Shown: positions 16,942 to 25,508 of the stretch, piece by piece
Numbering within the stretch: position 1 is the first letter of the stretch
How the letters are laid out: the number at the start of each line of letters is the position of its first letter
NCBI RefSeq assembly: GCF_046557615.1
Contig: NZ_JBKIII010000002.1
Coordinates: forward strand, 248,001-312,000
DNA from: Haloferax sp046557615
GTDB taxonomy: Archaea > Halobacteriota > Halobacteria > Halobacteriales > Haloferacaceae
DNA length: 64,000 bases
Direction: 5' to 3'
Notes under the pieces: generated by a model
What the model was told of the DNA's origin: nothing
Seen by the model: only the letters and a program-made list of their open reading frames with translations
Database searches by the model: none
Position numbers and translations under genes: made by a program

Positions 16942-17715
16942 GTGGCTTTCACGACACGTCTCTCTGACCCCGTTCGCTCGCTCGCCGCGGCGCTCTTGCT
17001 CGGTGTGGGTGGTCTCATCGTCGGGTCGGTACTGGTCCTCCTCGCACAGTTAGCAGCCTTCGGTCTCGGCTTGGAACTCACGCCGCTGTCGTCGATTACG
17101 ATTTCGCTCATCTTGCTCCAGGGCGTTGCCTTCGGCGGTGTCGCACTCGCCTACAGTCTGGTTCGAAACCTCGATTTCGACTACTTCGGGATTCGAATCC
17201 CTTCCTTCCGTGATTTGATTGCGGTCGCGCTCGGCTACGTGACTGCCATCGGCGTCCTCATCGTGAGTGCAATCGTCATCACGACACTCAGCGTCGAACC
17301 TGGGTCGAATCAGGTGAGCGAAATCGCCGCACAGGACCCCAACGTCCTCCTCCTCCTGATTCCGGCGTCGTTCCTTCTCATCGGCCCCGGTGAAGAACTG
17401 CTCTTCCGCGGTGTCGTACAAAATCGTATCCGCGAGTCCTTCGGTGTGGTTCCCGGAATCGCCATCGCCAGCGCCATCTTCGCCGCGATTCACTACGTTG
17501 CACTCACTGGTGGCGCGGGTGGCCGTCTCATCACGATTACCATCTTGTTCTTCCCGAGCGTCGTCTTCGGGTCGGCCTACGAACTCACGGACAACCTCGC
17601 CGTTCCCGCGCTCATCCACGGCGCGTACAACGCGACGCTGTTCTCGCTCGCGTACCTCGCGTTCCGGTTCATGGAGATGAACCCCAACGGAATGCCGGCG
17701 GGCATCGTGTTCTAA
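16942..17715 (+). CDS. CPBP family intramembrane metalloprotease
   Basis: A polytopic membrane protein (about seven or eight helices) of the CAAX protease/bacteriocin-processing (Abi) group. The family motifs are present: GPGEELLFRGVVQNRIRE (EExxxR, the catalytic Glu pair), AIFAAIHY (FxxxH) and PALIHGAYN (HxxxN). Start options are TTG at 16915 or GTG at 16942; the latter puts the N-terminus (MAFTTRLSDPVRS) directly before the first helix and is preferred. Its substrate is unknown; archaeal members have been proposed to process prenylated or secreted proteins. Confidence 0.85.
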   Translation: MAFTTRLSDPVRSLAAALLLGVGGLIVGSVLVLLAQLAAFGLGLELTPLSSITISLILLQGVAFGGVALAYSLVRNLDFDYFGIRIPSFRDLIAVALGYVTAIGVLIVSAIVITTLSVEPGSNQVSEIAAQDPNVLLLLIPASFLLIGPGEELLFRGVVQNRIRESFGVVPGIAIASAIFAAIHYVALTGGAGGRLITITILFFPSVVFGSAYELTDNLAVPALIHGAYNATLFSLAYLAFRFMEMNPNGMPAGIVF

Positions 17716-17834
17716 CTGCGGCCACGTTCTCTCTTCTTGCCGTCGAATTGCAAACCGACATTCGGACCCCGTCTTACTGGTTTTGCTCCCATTTTTCCCG
17801 AACAGCTAACGCATACTGACGGCTCTATAACACT

Positions 17835-18029
17835 ATGGCACTCCAGAGCATGAAAGAGGGTCCACGGGCGCGGGGAATGGCCGTCGTCCTTCTCGGGTCC
17901 TCGTTTGGTCTCTACGTCTTTCTGACCACGCCGACTGACAGCAGATTCTATCTCTTCGGAGTGGGAACGATGCTCTTGGCATTTCTCGTGTCGTTGTCGT
18001 CTCTCGTACTCTCCCGGGTCCGTGCCTGA
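17835..18029 (+). CDS. Small two-helix membrane protein
   Basis: A 64-residue protein with two hydrophobic segments (GMAVVLLGSSFGLYVFLTT and FYLFGVGTMLLAFLVSLSSLVL), a short charged N-terminus and an RVRA tail. Codon usage matches its neighbours. It lies 65 nt upstream of tgtA on the same strand. A TATA-like element (TATAAC) stands only about 10 nt before the ATG, which is too close for the usual leaderless promoter, so its transcription start is unclear. No function can be assigned. Confidence 0.65.
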   Translation: MALQSMKEGPRARGMAVVLLGSSFGLYVFLTTPTDSRFYLFGVGTMLLAFLVSLSSLVLSRVRA

Positions 18030-18094
18030 ACCCTTCAACTCACTCCTCGCCCACGAACGCAACTCTTACCGCCGCGCTCGGGGAACGCCAACGC

Positions 18095-19618
18095 ATGCGC
18101 GACCATTTCGAAATCCGTGACGGGGACCTCGCCGGGCGAATCGGCCGCCTGACGGTTCCCCGCGCGGGTGTCACCGTCGAGACACCGGCGCTCTTGCCGG
18201 TCGTCAACCCGAACATCGACACGGTTCCGCCGTCGAAATTGGAGTCTGAATTCGGCGCGGAGATTCTCATCACCAACTCCTACATCATCAAGAAGAACAG
18301 CCACCTCGAAAAGGAAGCACTCGACGTGGGCCTCCACGAGATGCTCGATTTCCACGGCGCGATTATGACCGACTCGGGGTCGTTCCAACTCGCCGAGTAC
18401 GGCGATATCGACACCACCACAAAGGAGATTCTCCAGTTCCAGTACGATATTGGAACGGATATCGCAACTCCGGTAGATATCCCGACGCCACCGGACGTTG
18501 ACCGTGAAGACGCCGAATCCGACCTCGAAATCACGAAACAGGCGCTCGCCGACGCCGAGGAAATCGACACGGGCGACATGCTCGTCAACGCGCCGATCCA
18601 GGGTTCGACCTACCCCGACCTCCGCGAAGAGGCCGCTCGCCACGCCTACGGAACCGACCTCGACGTGTTCCCAATCGGCGCAGTCGTCCCGATGATGAAC
18701 GACTACCGCTACGACGACATGGTGGATGCCATCGCTGGCGCGAAGCGCGGACTCGGCGTCGATGCCCCAGTCCACCTCTTCGGTGCGGGCCACCCGATGA
18801 TGCTCGCGCTCGCCGTGGCGATGGGCTGTGACCTGTTCGACTCCGCGGCCTACGCCCTCTACGCCCGTGACGGTCGCTATCTCACGGTTCGCGGCACCGA
18901 ACACCTCGAAGACCTCGAATACCTTCCGTGTACCTGCCCGGTCTGTTCGGAGTACTCCCCGGACGACCTACGCGCGAAAGGGAGCAAAGAACAAGAGCAG
19001 CTGCTCGCCGAACACAATTTGTACGTCACCTTCGCGGAACTCCGCCGAATCAAGCAGGCCATCCGCGACGGCAACCTGATGGAGTTGGTTGAAGAACGCG
19101 CTCGCTCACACCCGACGATGCTCGATGGCTACCGCGCGCTACTCGACCACGTGGACCAACTCGAACGCGAAGACCCCGCCTCGAAAGGCGCGTTCTTCTA
19201 CGCCTCGAACGAGAGTTCGTATCGCCCAGAAGTCGCCCGCCACCACGACCGATTGGACCGTCTCAGTGCGGAGGGGAACATCCTGCTCACCGAAGGCGGA
19301 ACACCATCGAGCGACGAGTTCGACGAAGCCTGGCGCGTCGTTCCTCCGTTCGGCCCCTTCCCGCGGGCACTCTCCGAGACCTATCCGCTCACAGCAGAGA
19401 TTCCAGAGCGCCTCGACCGCGACGCCTACGAACAGGCCGCACGCGGTGTGTCCCGACTGGTCGAAGAGAACCCGGGCGTGGAGTTCACGCTCGCACACAA
19501 CGACTGGCCCGCATCTGCGCTGGACCTCGTTCCCGATTCGGTTACCCAAGAGTCACTCTACGCGGTGACCGAACGACTGGCCGCCGTCGCAGAGTCAGAC
19601 GCGTCGGACGACGAGTAA
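18095..19618 (+). CDS. tgtA: tRNA-guanine(15) transglycosylase (archaeosine)
   Basis: Exchanges guanine 15 in the tRNA D-loop for the 7-cyano-7-deazaguanine base (preQ0), the first tRNA-bound step of archaeosine synthesis. The 507-residue protein starts FEIRDGDLAGRIGRLTVPRAG and has the catalytic Asp in IMTDSGSFQ (residue 93), the GAVVPMMNDYRYDD segment, and the zinc site CTCPVCSEYSPDDLRAKG with a downstream His. The C-terminal part corresponds to the archaeal C1 extension; no PUA domain is seen here. ArcS (31200) and RaSEA (45588), which complete the pathway, are in the same window. Confidence 0.95.
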   Translation: MRDHFEIRDGDLAGRIGRLTVPRAGVTVETPALLPVVNPNIDTVPPSKLESEFGAEILITNSYIIKKNSHLEKEALDVGLHEMLDFHGAIMTDSGSFQLAEYGDIDTTTKEILQFQYDIGTDIATPVDIPTPPDVDREDAESDLEITKQALADAEEIDTGDMLVNAPIQGSTYPDLREEAARHAYGTDLDVFPIGAVVPMMNDYRYDDMVDAIAGAKRGLGVDAPVHLFGAGHPMMLALAVAMGCDLFDSAAYALYARDGRYLTVRGTEHLEDLEYLPCTCPVCSEYSPDDLRAKGSKEQEQLLAEHNLYVTFAELRRIKQAIRDGNLMELVEERARSHPTMLDGYRALLDHVDQLEREDPASKGAFFYASNESSYRPEVARHHDRLDRLSAEGNILLTEGGTPSSDEFDEAWRVVPPFGPFPRALSETYPLTAEIPERLDRDAYEQAARGVSRLVEENPGVEFTLAHNDWPASALDLVPDSVTQESLYAVTERLAAVAESDASDDE

Positions 19619-19733
19619 CACCGTCCGTTGGTTTTCCCCTCGAACCGGGGCGACATGTCCAACGTAATACCTATCCTCGATACGCGAGTGCAATCAGTAT
19701 ACTCATGAACACTCTCGAAGGGGGAGACCAGCA

Positions 19734-20561
19734 GTGGTAGCCGACCAATTCTTCGGCATCTTTGGTGCAGACCCAGTTATCAATGGTCTCATCGGCGGGT
19801 TGGTGATTGCGGGATTCAATTTACTTGGTGCCTCGCTCGTGTTCGTGTGGCGAAACCCATCAGAGCGCGCACTCAACGGCGCACTCGGATTCGCGGCGGG
19901 TGTGATGCTGGCGGCGAGTTTTACCAGCCTCATCATTCCGGGCATCGAGACGTACTCGAACGGAAATCCGATTCCAGTCCTCGTTGGGGTCGCGCTCGGT
20001 GCGCTCTTTTTGGACCGTTCAGATATCCTCGTCCCACACGCTCACTACCTCCTCACCGGTCGCCGCCGTGCAGATGCTGCTAACCCAGGCCAGTGGGTCG
20101 GCGTCGACGACGAACGGCTCAGTGGTGTCATCTTGTTCATCCTCGCAATCACGCTCCACAACATGCCGGAAGGACTCGCAGTCGGTGTCGGGTTCGGGAG
20201 CGGTGACCTCTCGGCGGCGATTCCGCTGATGCTTGCGATTGGCATCCAAAACATCCCAGAGGGACTCGCGGTATCGGTGGCCGCAATCAATGCTGGGTTG
20301 GACAAGCGATTCTACGCGGCATTCGCCGGGATTCGATCGGGCATCGTCGAGGTTCCACTGGCGGTTCTTGGAGCATATGCCGTCGTGTCCGTCTCAGCAC
20401 TGTTGCCCTACGCGATGGGCTTTGCCGCCGGTGCGATGCTCTTTGTCATCAGCGACGAGATCATCCCCGAGACACACACGAGCGGATACGAACGAATTGC
20501 GACGCTTGGAACGGTTTTCGGCGCAATCGTGATGCTCTATCTGGATATCTCGCTCGGCTGA
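19734..20561 (+). CDS. ZIP family metal transporter
   Basis: A 275-residue, eight-helix divalent-metal permease. The diagnostic paired motifs are in helices IV and V: ITLHNMPEGLAVGVGFG and IGIQNIPEGLAVSVA, carrying the H-N-x-P-E-G metal site (the second copy has Q in place of H). It probably imports Zn2+, Fe2+ or Mn2+ into the cytoplasm. Translation likely starts at GTG 19734, immediately before MVADQFFGIFGADPVINGLIGG. It precedes a UspA gene without overlap. Confidence 0.9.
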   Translation: MVADQFFGIFGADPVINGLIGGLVIAGFNLLGASLVFVWRNPSERALNGALGFAAGVMLAASFTSLIIPGIETYSNGNPIPVLVGVALGALFLDRSDILVPHAHYLLTGRRRADAANPGQWVGVDDERLSGVILFILAITLHNMPEGLAVGVGFGSGDLSAAIPLMLAIGIQNIPEGLAVSVAAINAGLDKRFYAAFAGIRSGIVEVPLAVLGAYAVVSVSALLPYAMGFAAGAMLFVISDEIIPETHTSGYERIATLGTVFGAIVMLYLDISLG

Positions 20562-20647
20562 CCACGAGCCGTTCGCTCGGCTACTCTTTGGGTTGGATTC
20601 TGAGAATGTGTCAATCTATTTTCTCTTGTGTGGCCTCTCTCTGAGCG

Positions 20648-21070
20648 ATGTACGACACAATCCTCTTTCCAACCGATGGGTCAGCGGGGTCGAAGCGTGC
20701 GCAGGAACACGCCCTCGCGCTCGCGGCCGACCAAGACGCGACACTGCACGTGTTGAACGTTGCTGAAGTAGTTGCGCCCGCGGCGTCGCTCCACGAGTTA
20801 GTCGCCGAAGAGATGTTCAAATATGGGGAGAAACTGGTCCATGAAGTCGCCACGGAGGCGACCGACCGCGGCGTCTCTGTGGAGACAGCAGTCGTCGAAG
20901 GGTCACCAGCCTCGACTATCGCGTCCTACGCACGGACGAACGATATCGACGCCATCGTGATGCCGACACACGGTCGCCCGGAATTGACGAAGGCCCTCCT
21001 CGGAAGCGTCACGGACAAAGTCATCAGAACCGGTGATATTCCGGTTATTGTTGTCAAGTTGGGCGATTAG
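20648..21070 (+). CDS. Universal stress protein (UspA family)
   Basis: A 140-residue single-domain Usp. It opens MYDTILFPTDGSAGSKRAQEHAL and ends with the nucleotide-binding motif MPTHGRPELTKALLGSVTDKVIR (G-x2-G-x9-G-[ST] type, spread here as GRPELTKALLGS). These proteins bind ATP or other nucleotides and respond to stress; haloarchaea encode dozens. It may be co-transcribed with the ZIP transporter 86 nt upstream, but this is uncertain. Confidence 0.9.
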   Translation: MYDTILFPTDGSAGSKRAQEHALALAADQDATLHVLNVAEVVAPAASLHELVAEEMFKYGEKLVHEVATEATDRGVSVETAVVEGSPASTIASYARTNDIDAIVMPTHGRPELTKALLGSVTDKVIRTGDIPVIVVKLGD

Positions 21071-21145
21071 ACCATCTCGACGGCACTGTGTTTCTCTGCG
21101 ATGTCTCGTGGTTCTTTAAGGTCTTCCAACGTGTCACGTGATACG

Positions 21146-21421
21146 ATGGAGGCTGTGCTGTGGTACGTGCTTACCGGGACCCGCGGTGGGGAAAACCGCG
21201 TTCGGATCCTTCGCGCCGTCGAGTCACAGCCACGCAACGCCAACCAACTGGCTGAGTCGCTCGACTTGGACTACAAGACGGTTCGGCACCACCTCGACGT
21301 ACTGATGGAGAACGATGTCGTCCAGCGCAGTGGTGACGACTACGGGGCGGTGTACCTTCCATCGGGACGGTGCCGTGCGAACTGGGAGACAGTCGAGACG
21401 ATCATACAACGGATCGAGTAA
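21146..21421 (+). CDS. Winged-helix (ArsR-like) DNA-binding protein
   Basis: A 91-residue wHTH protein. The helix-turn-helix is in RILRAVESQPRNANQLAESLDLDYKTVRHHLDVLMENDVV. The start MEAVLWYVLTGTRGGENRVR at 21146 is the normal beginning of this haloarchaeal family, in which a small wHTH gene is followed by a small membrane-protein gene. The open frame extends 15 codons upstream without similarity. The downstream gene begins 68 nt later. It probably regulates its own pair; the effector is unknown. Confidence 0.82.
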   Translation: MEAVLWYVLTGTRGGENRVRILRAVESQPRNANQLAESLDLDYKTVRHHLDVLMENDVVQRSGDDYGAVYLPSGRCRANWETVETIIQRIE

Positions 21422-21488
21422 TGATGGAACAATTTGGGGAGAGATTTGGGAAAGGGTATATGAACCCCTCAGGGAAAGGGACATACGA

Positions 21489-21794
21489 ATGAGTATCTGG
21501 GTCGATGTCGCAACGGTCGCAACCGCGGCCAACGTCATTATCCTCCTCGCCCTCTCGGTCATCTGGGCGCGGAACTATCTGACCTTCAGGTCTAAACACG
21601 CAATCGGACTGCTCATCTTCGGTGTGTTTCTGCTGGCCGAGAACGCACTCGCGTTCTACATGTACATCGTCGACCCCACGCTGTCGATTTGGTTCAGTAC
21701 CGCCGTGCCAGCCATCGCGTGGCGACTGATGATGATGCTCCACGTCTTCGAGACGATTGGGCTTGGGTTCTTGGCGTGGATTACGCTGGATTGA
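21489..21794 (+). CDS. Small membrane protein partner of wHTH regulator
   Basis: A 101-residue protein with three predicted helices: ANVIILLALSVIWARNYLTF, HAIGLLIFGVFLLAENALAFYMYI and MMLHVFETIGLGFLAWITL. Charged residues are few. The same wHTH-plus-membrane-protein arrangement is common in haloarchaea (DUF7521-type). It may be a membrane sensor for the upstream regulator, but that is inference. The ATG at 21489 is preferred over the longer open frame because translation should start after the wHTH stop at 21421. Confidence 0.75.
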   Translation: MSIWVDVATVATAANVIILLALSVIWARNYLTFRSKHAIGLLIFGVFLLAENALAFYMYIVDPTLSIWFSTAVPAIAWRLMMMLHVFETIGLGFLAWITLD

Positions 21795-21921
21795 GAGTGA
21801 GAAACCCATGAGATACTCGCGCATCTAACTATGAGCGTGTGCTGACTCACTCTGGTTGCTCATCTCTACACTGCATTCTCGATTCAGACTAGTATCGATA
21901 CCGGTCAAAGCACTTCGAGTC

Positions 21922-22221
21922 TTAGTTAGACTCAGAGAAATAGTCGATAGTACTCTTGCTGAGATCTACAAGTAGCCTTTCAGAGACCATCGAGTATTCT
22001 ATTTTGTTATCTTCGGTATTGTATCCTTTTTTCAGCAAACCTGCCTCTGTCAACTGGTTGAGCGCTCGATAAATGCTTTCTCGTCGCTTTTCGTCGTTGT
22101 AATCCTCAAGATATCGACGATGAATGGTAATCGATGAGCCTGGCTCATCTGCCACTAGTCGGAGTGTCTTCAAACGAGTCTCATTTGAGAGTGCATTCGA
22201 CACTTTAAGCAAATCCATCAT
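21922..22221 (-). CDS. wHTH regulator of the R-M island
   Basis: A 99-residue winged-helix protein: LKVSNALSNETRLKTLRLVADEPGSSITIHRR, then ESIYRALNQLTEAGLLKKGY as the recognition-helix and wing region. Codon usage is AT-rich compared with flanking genes, consistent with acquisition together with the neighbouring nuclease and methyltransferase. It is divergent from the HNH gene with a 106-nt intergenic region containing an inverted repeat next to its own start. Two adjacent ATGs (22221 and 22218) are possible starts. By position it may repress its own gene or the nuclease gene, like the controller proteins of R-M systems, but it is not a classical C-protein. Confidence 0.75.
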   Translation of the reverse strand: MMDLLKVSNALSNETRLKTLRLVADEPGSSITIHRRYLEDYNDEKRRESIYRALNQLTEAGLLKKGYNTEDNKIEYSMVSERLLVDLSKSTIDYFSESN

Positions 22222-22226
22222 GTACA

Positions 22227-22260
22227 CGTAACGAAAGACCAGTAATTTCACTTTGTTACG
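22227..22260. promoter_or_regulatory. Candidate operator between wHTH and HNH genes
   Basis: CGTAAC at 22227-22232 is inverted as GTTACG at 22255-22260; the arms extend with a one-base offset to CGTAACGAAAG and CTTTGTTACG. It lies directly upstream of the wHTH ATG and inside the divergent promoter region, as expected for an autoregulatory site. Not proven. Confidence 0.4.
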
Positions 22261-22327
22261 CTAGTAAACAACGAAAATCTGAAATTTGCAACGAATCCTT
22301 CTGTGGGTGGATTGTGTGCTCCCAGTA

Positions 22328-23008
22328 ATGTCATCTAATTTCGTGGACGCGTACCACGATGTCTTATTTAGAGCACAGAAAGTCGTTGAAGAACTGGACT
22401 CAATTGATCCAGAACACGTTTCACGCGAAAATTGGGAAACAAAACTCGACTCATACAACAAGGCTCTCGATGAATTTGAGGACGGACAAGTCGATCTCTA
22501 TGCTGCACTTTTCGATGAAACGAGCGGGAAAGGGAGAATTCGTGAATACCTCCGTGATAATATTGGACAACCTGTTCGGTCAGAGACGATTGCACGTGTT
22601 AGTGGAATTAGCCAATATGCTCGTCGCGTCCGGGAGTTGCGAAACGAAGAGGGGTTTGTGATCGATAGTACCCGCACTAGAAGTGAGTTGGGTCAGAACG
22701 ATTACTTCGTTGTCGAAATACAAGATGTCGAACAAAAGAGCCGCATCTCTGCTAAGGCAAGATTTGAGCAGTTAGAGCGAGAGCGCACTTGTCGGGTTTG
22801 TGGACGAGATGTTGATCATCCCGACGTTCGCTACATGGAAGTGGACCATATCGACTCATTCGTAGACTACGATGATCCAATCGCAGTAAATGACCCGGAG
22901 AACCTTCGAACACTTTGCAACCAATGCCATCACGGAAAAAGTGCATCTGATGGTATCGCAAATCGCCGACGTGGTGGTTCAATTGAACCGCAAACTGGTG
23001 AAGAATGA
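22328..23008 (+). CDS. HNH endonuclease with internal wHTH-like segment
   Basis: A 226-residue protein whose C-terminal third is a zinc-stabilised HNH nuclease: CRVCG...YMEVDHIDSF...NDPENLRTLCNQCHHGKS, with Cys pairs near residues 155-158 and 197-200 and the catalytic His in VDHID (about 174). Residues 80-115 (RIREYLRDNIGQPVRSETIA) look like a winged-helix DNA-reading segment. The N-terminal 75 residues are helical. A cytosine-5 methyltransferase gene lies tail-to-tail 18 nt away, so this is probably the restriction enzyme of a type II system. The start at 22328 avoids 14 codons of AT-rich leader. Recognition site unknown. Confidence 0.82.
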   Translation: MSSNFVDAYHDVLFRAQKVVEELDSIDPEHVSRENWETKLDSYNKALDEFEDGQVDLYAALFDETSGKGRIREYLRDNIGQPVRSETIARVSGISQYARRVRELRNEEGFVIDSTRTRSELGQNDYFVVEIQDVEQKSRISAKARFEQLERERTCRVCGRDVDHPDVRYMEVDHIDSFVDYDDPIAVNDPENLRTLCNQCHHGKSASDGIANRRRGGSIEPQTGEE

Positions 23009-23026
23009 ACTAGGTGAGGTGCTAAT

Positions 23027-24184
23027 TCAATTGAACGACGCTAACTGAGCCTGTTTCTGCTCACCAATCCTGAATGACTTCTTGAAGACCTCGTGATGGG
23101 TTTCTGCATCGGGGATTATCTGGCTTTCTTCTCCCTCAAGGTGTGCTTTGATTGCCCTCCCAAGGTGGTATGCTAATTTAGGCGGAACTGCATTTCCGAT
23201 TTGGGGGGCAACTCGTGTTCGTGCGCCAGAAAATTCAAAATCATCTGGGAACGTTTGGAGGCGAGCGCCCTCACGGACGGTGATAGACCGATCTGCTTCT
23301 GGATGTAAGTAGCGACCTTTTTCGGGCTTATAGAACTCTGTCCGAATCGTGACAGAGGGTCGGTCCCACCAAAGCCGACCAAAGAGATCAGTCCCACCAG
23401 TTGGTTTGTTTTTCCAGCAATTTGGAAGAAGTTCCTCTGGGATATCAAACCGGTTGCCACCATAGGGAATGTGTTTCATCCGGTTTTTGCTTAATTCTGT
23501 GACATGCTTCCGTGCAACATGCCAGTTTTCTCCGTTAGGATCATTTGGAAGGTCACCAATCGCATGTTCTACTGTTCTAACTGGCTCGTCTAGTACCTCT
23601 GGGAAGAATGGGACACCAAGTTTACTTCCAATTATGAACCCTCGTTTGCGTTTTTGCGGAACCCCATACTCGTGTGCCCATAAATTATCCACAACCGTCG
23701 TGTACCCTAGCTCTTCTGCGATGTGTACGGCACGGGCACCCTCGCCAGACTTCAAGAACCGTGTAACGTTCTCGATGACAAACACATCTGGGTCGATCTC
23801 TTCAACCGCCCGCATATAATGGCGCCAAAGCGAGTTTCGTTCGTCGTCTAGCTCTTCAGTTTTGATGCTATTGAGATTGGAAAATCCTTGGCATGGGGGT
23901 CCGCCGACGACAACGTCTGCCCCGCTCCACTGTTCAAAGGAGTCGATTTCTCTAATATCTGTTTCGAGGACTTCAGCATCGAAGTTGCGCCGGAACGTCT
24001 CTGCTGCCTCGTCGTCCAACTCGACCGAGAGAACTGTCTGGAACCCTTTTCCATCAAATACAATATCTTGGTAATCAAGATTTGCCAGTCCATTGAGCTT
24101 CTCTGGATGGTCTAAACCAAGTGAAAAACCACCGGCTCCACTGAATAAATCTACGACCTTGTAGGGTTCTTCTTTAGTACTCAT
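23027..24184 (-). CDS. DNA (cytosine-5-)-methyltransferase
   Basis: A 385-residue C5-methyltransferase. Motif I is VVDLFSGAGGFSLGL, motif IV GGPPCQGFSNLN (catalytic Cys98), motif VI VIENVTRFL, motif VIII VPQKRKRGFIIGSKL, and motif X PQIGNAVPPKLAYHLGRAI. The target-recognition region lies between motifs VIII and IX (roughly residues 215-290). AT-rich codon choice marks it, with the HNH and wHTH genes, as foreign to the surrounding high-GC sequence. It would protect host DNA from the adjacent nuclease. It runs convergently to the HNH gene with an 18-nt gap. Confidence 0.92.
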   Translation of the reverse strand: MSTKEEPYKVVDLFSGAGGFSLGLDHPEKLNGLANLDYQDIVFDGKGFQTVLSVELDDEAAETFRRNFDAEVLETDIREIDSFEQWSGADVVVGGPPCQGFSNLNSIKTEELDDERNSLWRHYMRAVEEIDPDVFVIENVTRFLKSGEGARAVHIAEELGYTTVVDNLWAHEYGVPQKRKRGFIIGSKLGVPFFPEVLDEPVRTVEHAIGDLPNDPNGENWHVARKHVTELSKNRMKHIPYGGNRFDIPEELLPNCWKNKPTGGTDLFGRLWWDRPSVTIRTEFYKPEKGRYLHPEADRSITVREGARLQTFPDDFEFSGARTRVAPQIGNAVPPKLAYHLGRAIKAHLEGEESQIIPDAETHHEVFKKSFRIGEQKQAQLASFN

Positions 24185-24406
24185 TTGTTCTGATTGGTTT
24201 CGCCTTGCCGCTTAGACCTAGTTGGTCTGTCTGCTACCCCCCTAACTTCAGACCTAGCGGCGAATTTGTAAGAATCAACAATCTGCACCGATAAAGTTGT
24301 TCTCCATCACGAGACAACTAGCTTGGAACGACCATTCTGCTTGGACAATACCGTCCTGTGATTTGGGGGTGATGGTATGTTTGTGTTCAGCCAATACCAC
24401 ACCGGA
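24185..24406. other. Non-coding spacer upstream of the methyltransferase
   Basis: No gene is visible in these 222 nt. The only pattern is AGACCTAG occurring twice, near 24212 and 24250; the first copy is part of AGACCTAGTTGGTCT, a 5-bp-armed palindrome that could be an operator for the methyltransferase promoter. Otherwise unremarkable. Confidence 0.4.
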
Positions 24407-25267
24407 TTATTTCGGCTTTCGCTCCAGCGTCGGATGGTCCGAGATGTAGACGCTCGTGTGGTCAGGGATATCTTCTGTGACCCACGAGTTCGCCCCGATA
24501 CTCACGTGATCGCCGATTGAGACGGCACCCAACACTTTGCTCCCCGCGCCGATGACGACACTGTCGCCGATGTCGGGGTGGCGCTTGTACCCCTTTTTGA
24601 GCATGTGTTCTTCGTCTTCTTGTTCTTCGAAGTGGAGCGCGCCGAGCGTGACGTTCTGGTAGATGCGCGCCCACTCGCCGATAGTCGTCGTCTCGCCGAT
24701 GACGACGCCCGTGCCGTGGTCGATAAAGAAGTAGTCGCCGATGGTCGCACCGGGGTGGATGTCGATGCCTGTCTCCGTCTTCCCATATTCCGTGAGTTCG
24801 CGGGCGTACTCCGATGCGCCTTCTTCGTAGAGTGCGTGGGCGACGCGCTGGATGATGATGGCTTGGACACCCGGATACGAGCGGATGATTTCGATGTAGC
24901 TTCGCGCCGCCGGGTCGCCTTTGAACGCGGCTTCGACGTCCTTTTTCAGTCTGCGCCGAATCTCGGGAAGTTTGGCGAGGACGGTATCGACGGTTTGAGT
25001 CGGGTTCTCGTCGCCGTAGGGAGCGATGCCGTCGTACCACAGCGCACCGAGTTCGGCGACTGCCGTCTTGAGCGCATCCTCGTCGTCGACGTAGGGGCCG
25101 GCGTTCCAACAGCGCGGAAAGAGCAGTCGCTTGAGCAGGTCGATGTCGTCGCGGAGGTGTCCCCGCGGCGGGAATCGGGGCGACATATCCGCCGGAAACG
25201 GTGCTTCGTCGTCGTGATACGACGCCCGAAGGTCGAGGTGTACGTCGGCGGCGTAGGTGTACGACAT
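24407..25267 (-). CDS. cysE: Serine O-acetyltransferase
   Basis: Transfers acetyl from acetyl-CoA to L-serine, the first step of cysteine synthesis. The 286-residue protein has an N-terminal helical domain and then the left-handed beta-helix: IDIHPGATIGDYFFIDHGTG, VVIGETTTIGEWARIYQNVTLGA, and IGDSVVIGAGSKVLGAVSIGDHVSIGANSWV. The His in DHG and the hexapeptide pattern [LIV]-G-x4 are as in EpsC/CysE. The N-terminal half resembles the SRPP-like EpsC form. It directly follows the R-M island but has host-like codon bias. Confidence 0.92.
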   Translation of the reverse strand: MSYTYAADVHLDLRASYHDDEAPFPADMSPRFPPRGHLRDDIDLLKRLLFPRCWNAGPYVDDEDALKTAVAELGALWYDGIAPYGDENPTQTVDTVLAKLPEIRRRLKKDVEAAFKGDPAARSYIEIIRSYPGVQAIIIQRVAHALYEEGASEYARELTEYGKTETGIDIHPGATIGDYFFIDHGTGVVIGETTTIGEWARIYQNVTLGALHFEEQEDEEHMLKKGYKRHPDIGDSVVIGAGSKVLGAVSIGDHVSIGANSWVTEDIPDHTSVYISDHPTLERKPK

Positions 25268-25508
25268 TTGTTGATGTAGTTGTGGACGAGTGCCTATTTA
25301 TGCTCGTTCTCTTCGCCCTGTCTGGTGAACTCTGTAACACACCCGTCGGCTTCCTTCGAAGACTCCACGAGCGACGTTCGGTGAGTCTCGACCCCCGACG
25401 AATAGCGACAGATAATGATATTTGGACAACATATTCTTACTGAAAAGACCGTTAAAACGGCAATAAAGGTTATTTTGGGTATTTGTGAGTACCTAGCTGT
25501 GAATATTC
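25268..25508. other. Divergent promoter region, AT-rich
   Basis: These 241 nt lie between the divergent cysE and YegP-repeat genes. No conserved gene is apparent. Toward 25430-25490 the sequence is strongly AT-rich and contains CCGTTAAAACGG (5-bp arms, 2-nt loop), a possible operator or part of the promoter for the gene starting at 25509. Confidence 0.35.

Noticed and set aside
24462..25340. 292-codon minus-strand frame in the cysE region
   Set aside because: An Arg-rich out-of-frame translation of cysE, whose real frame carries the hexapeptide repeats.
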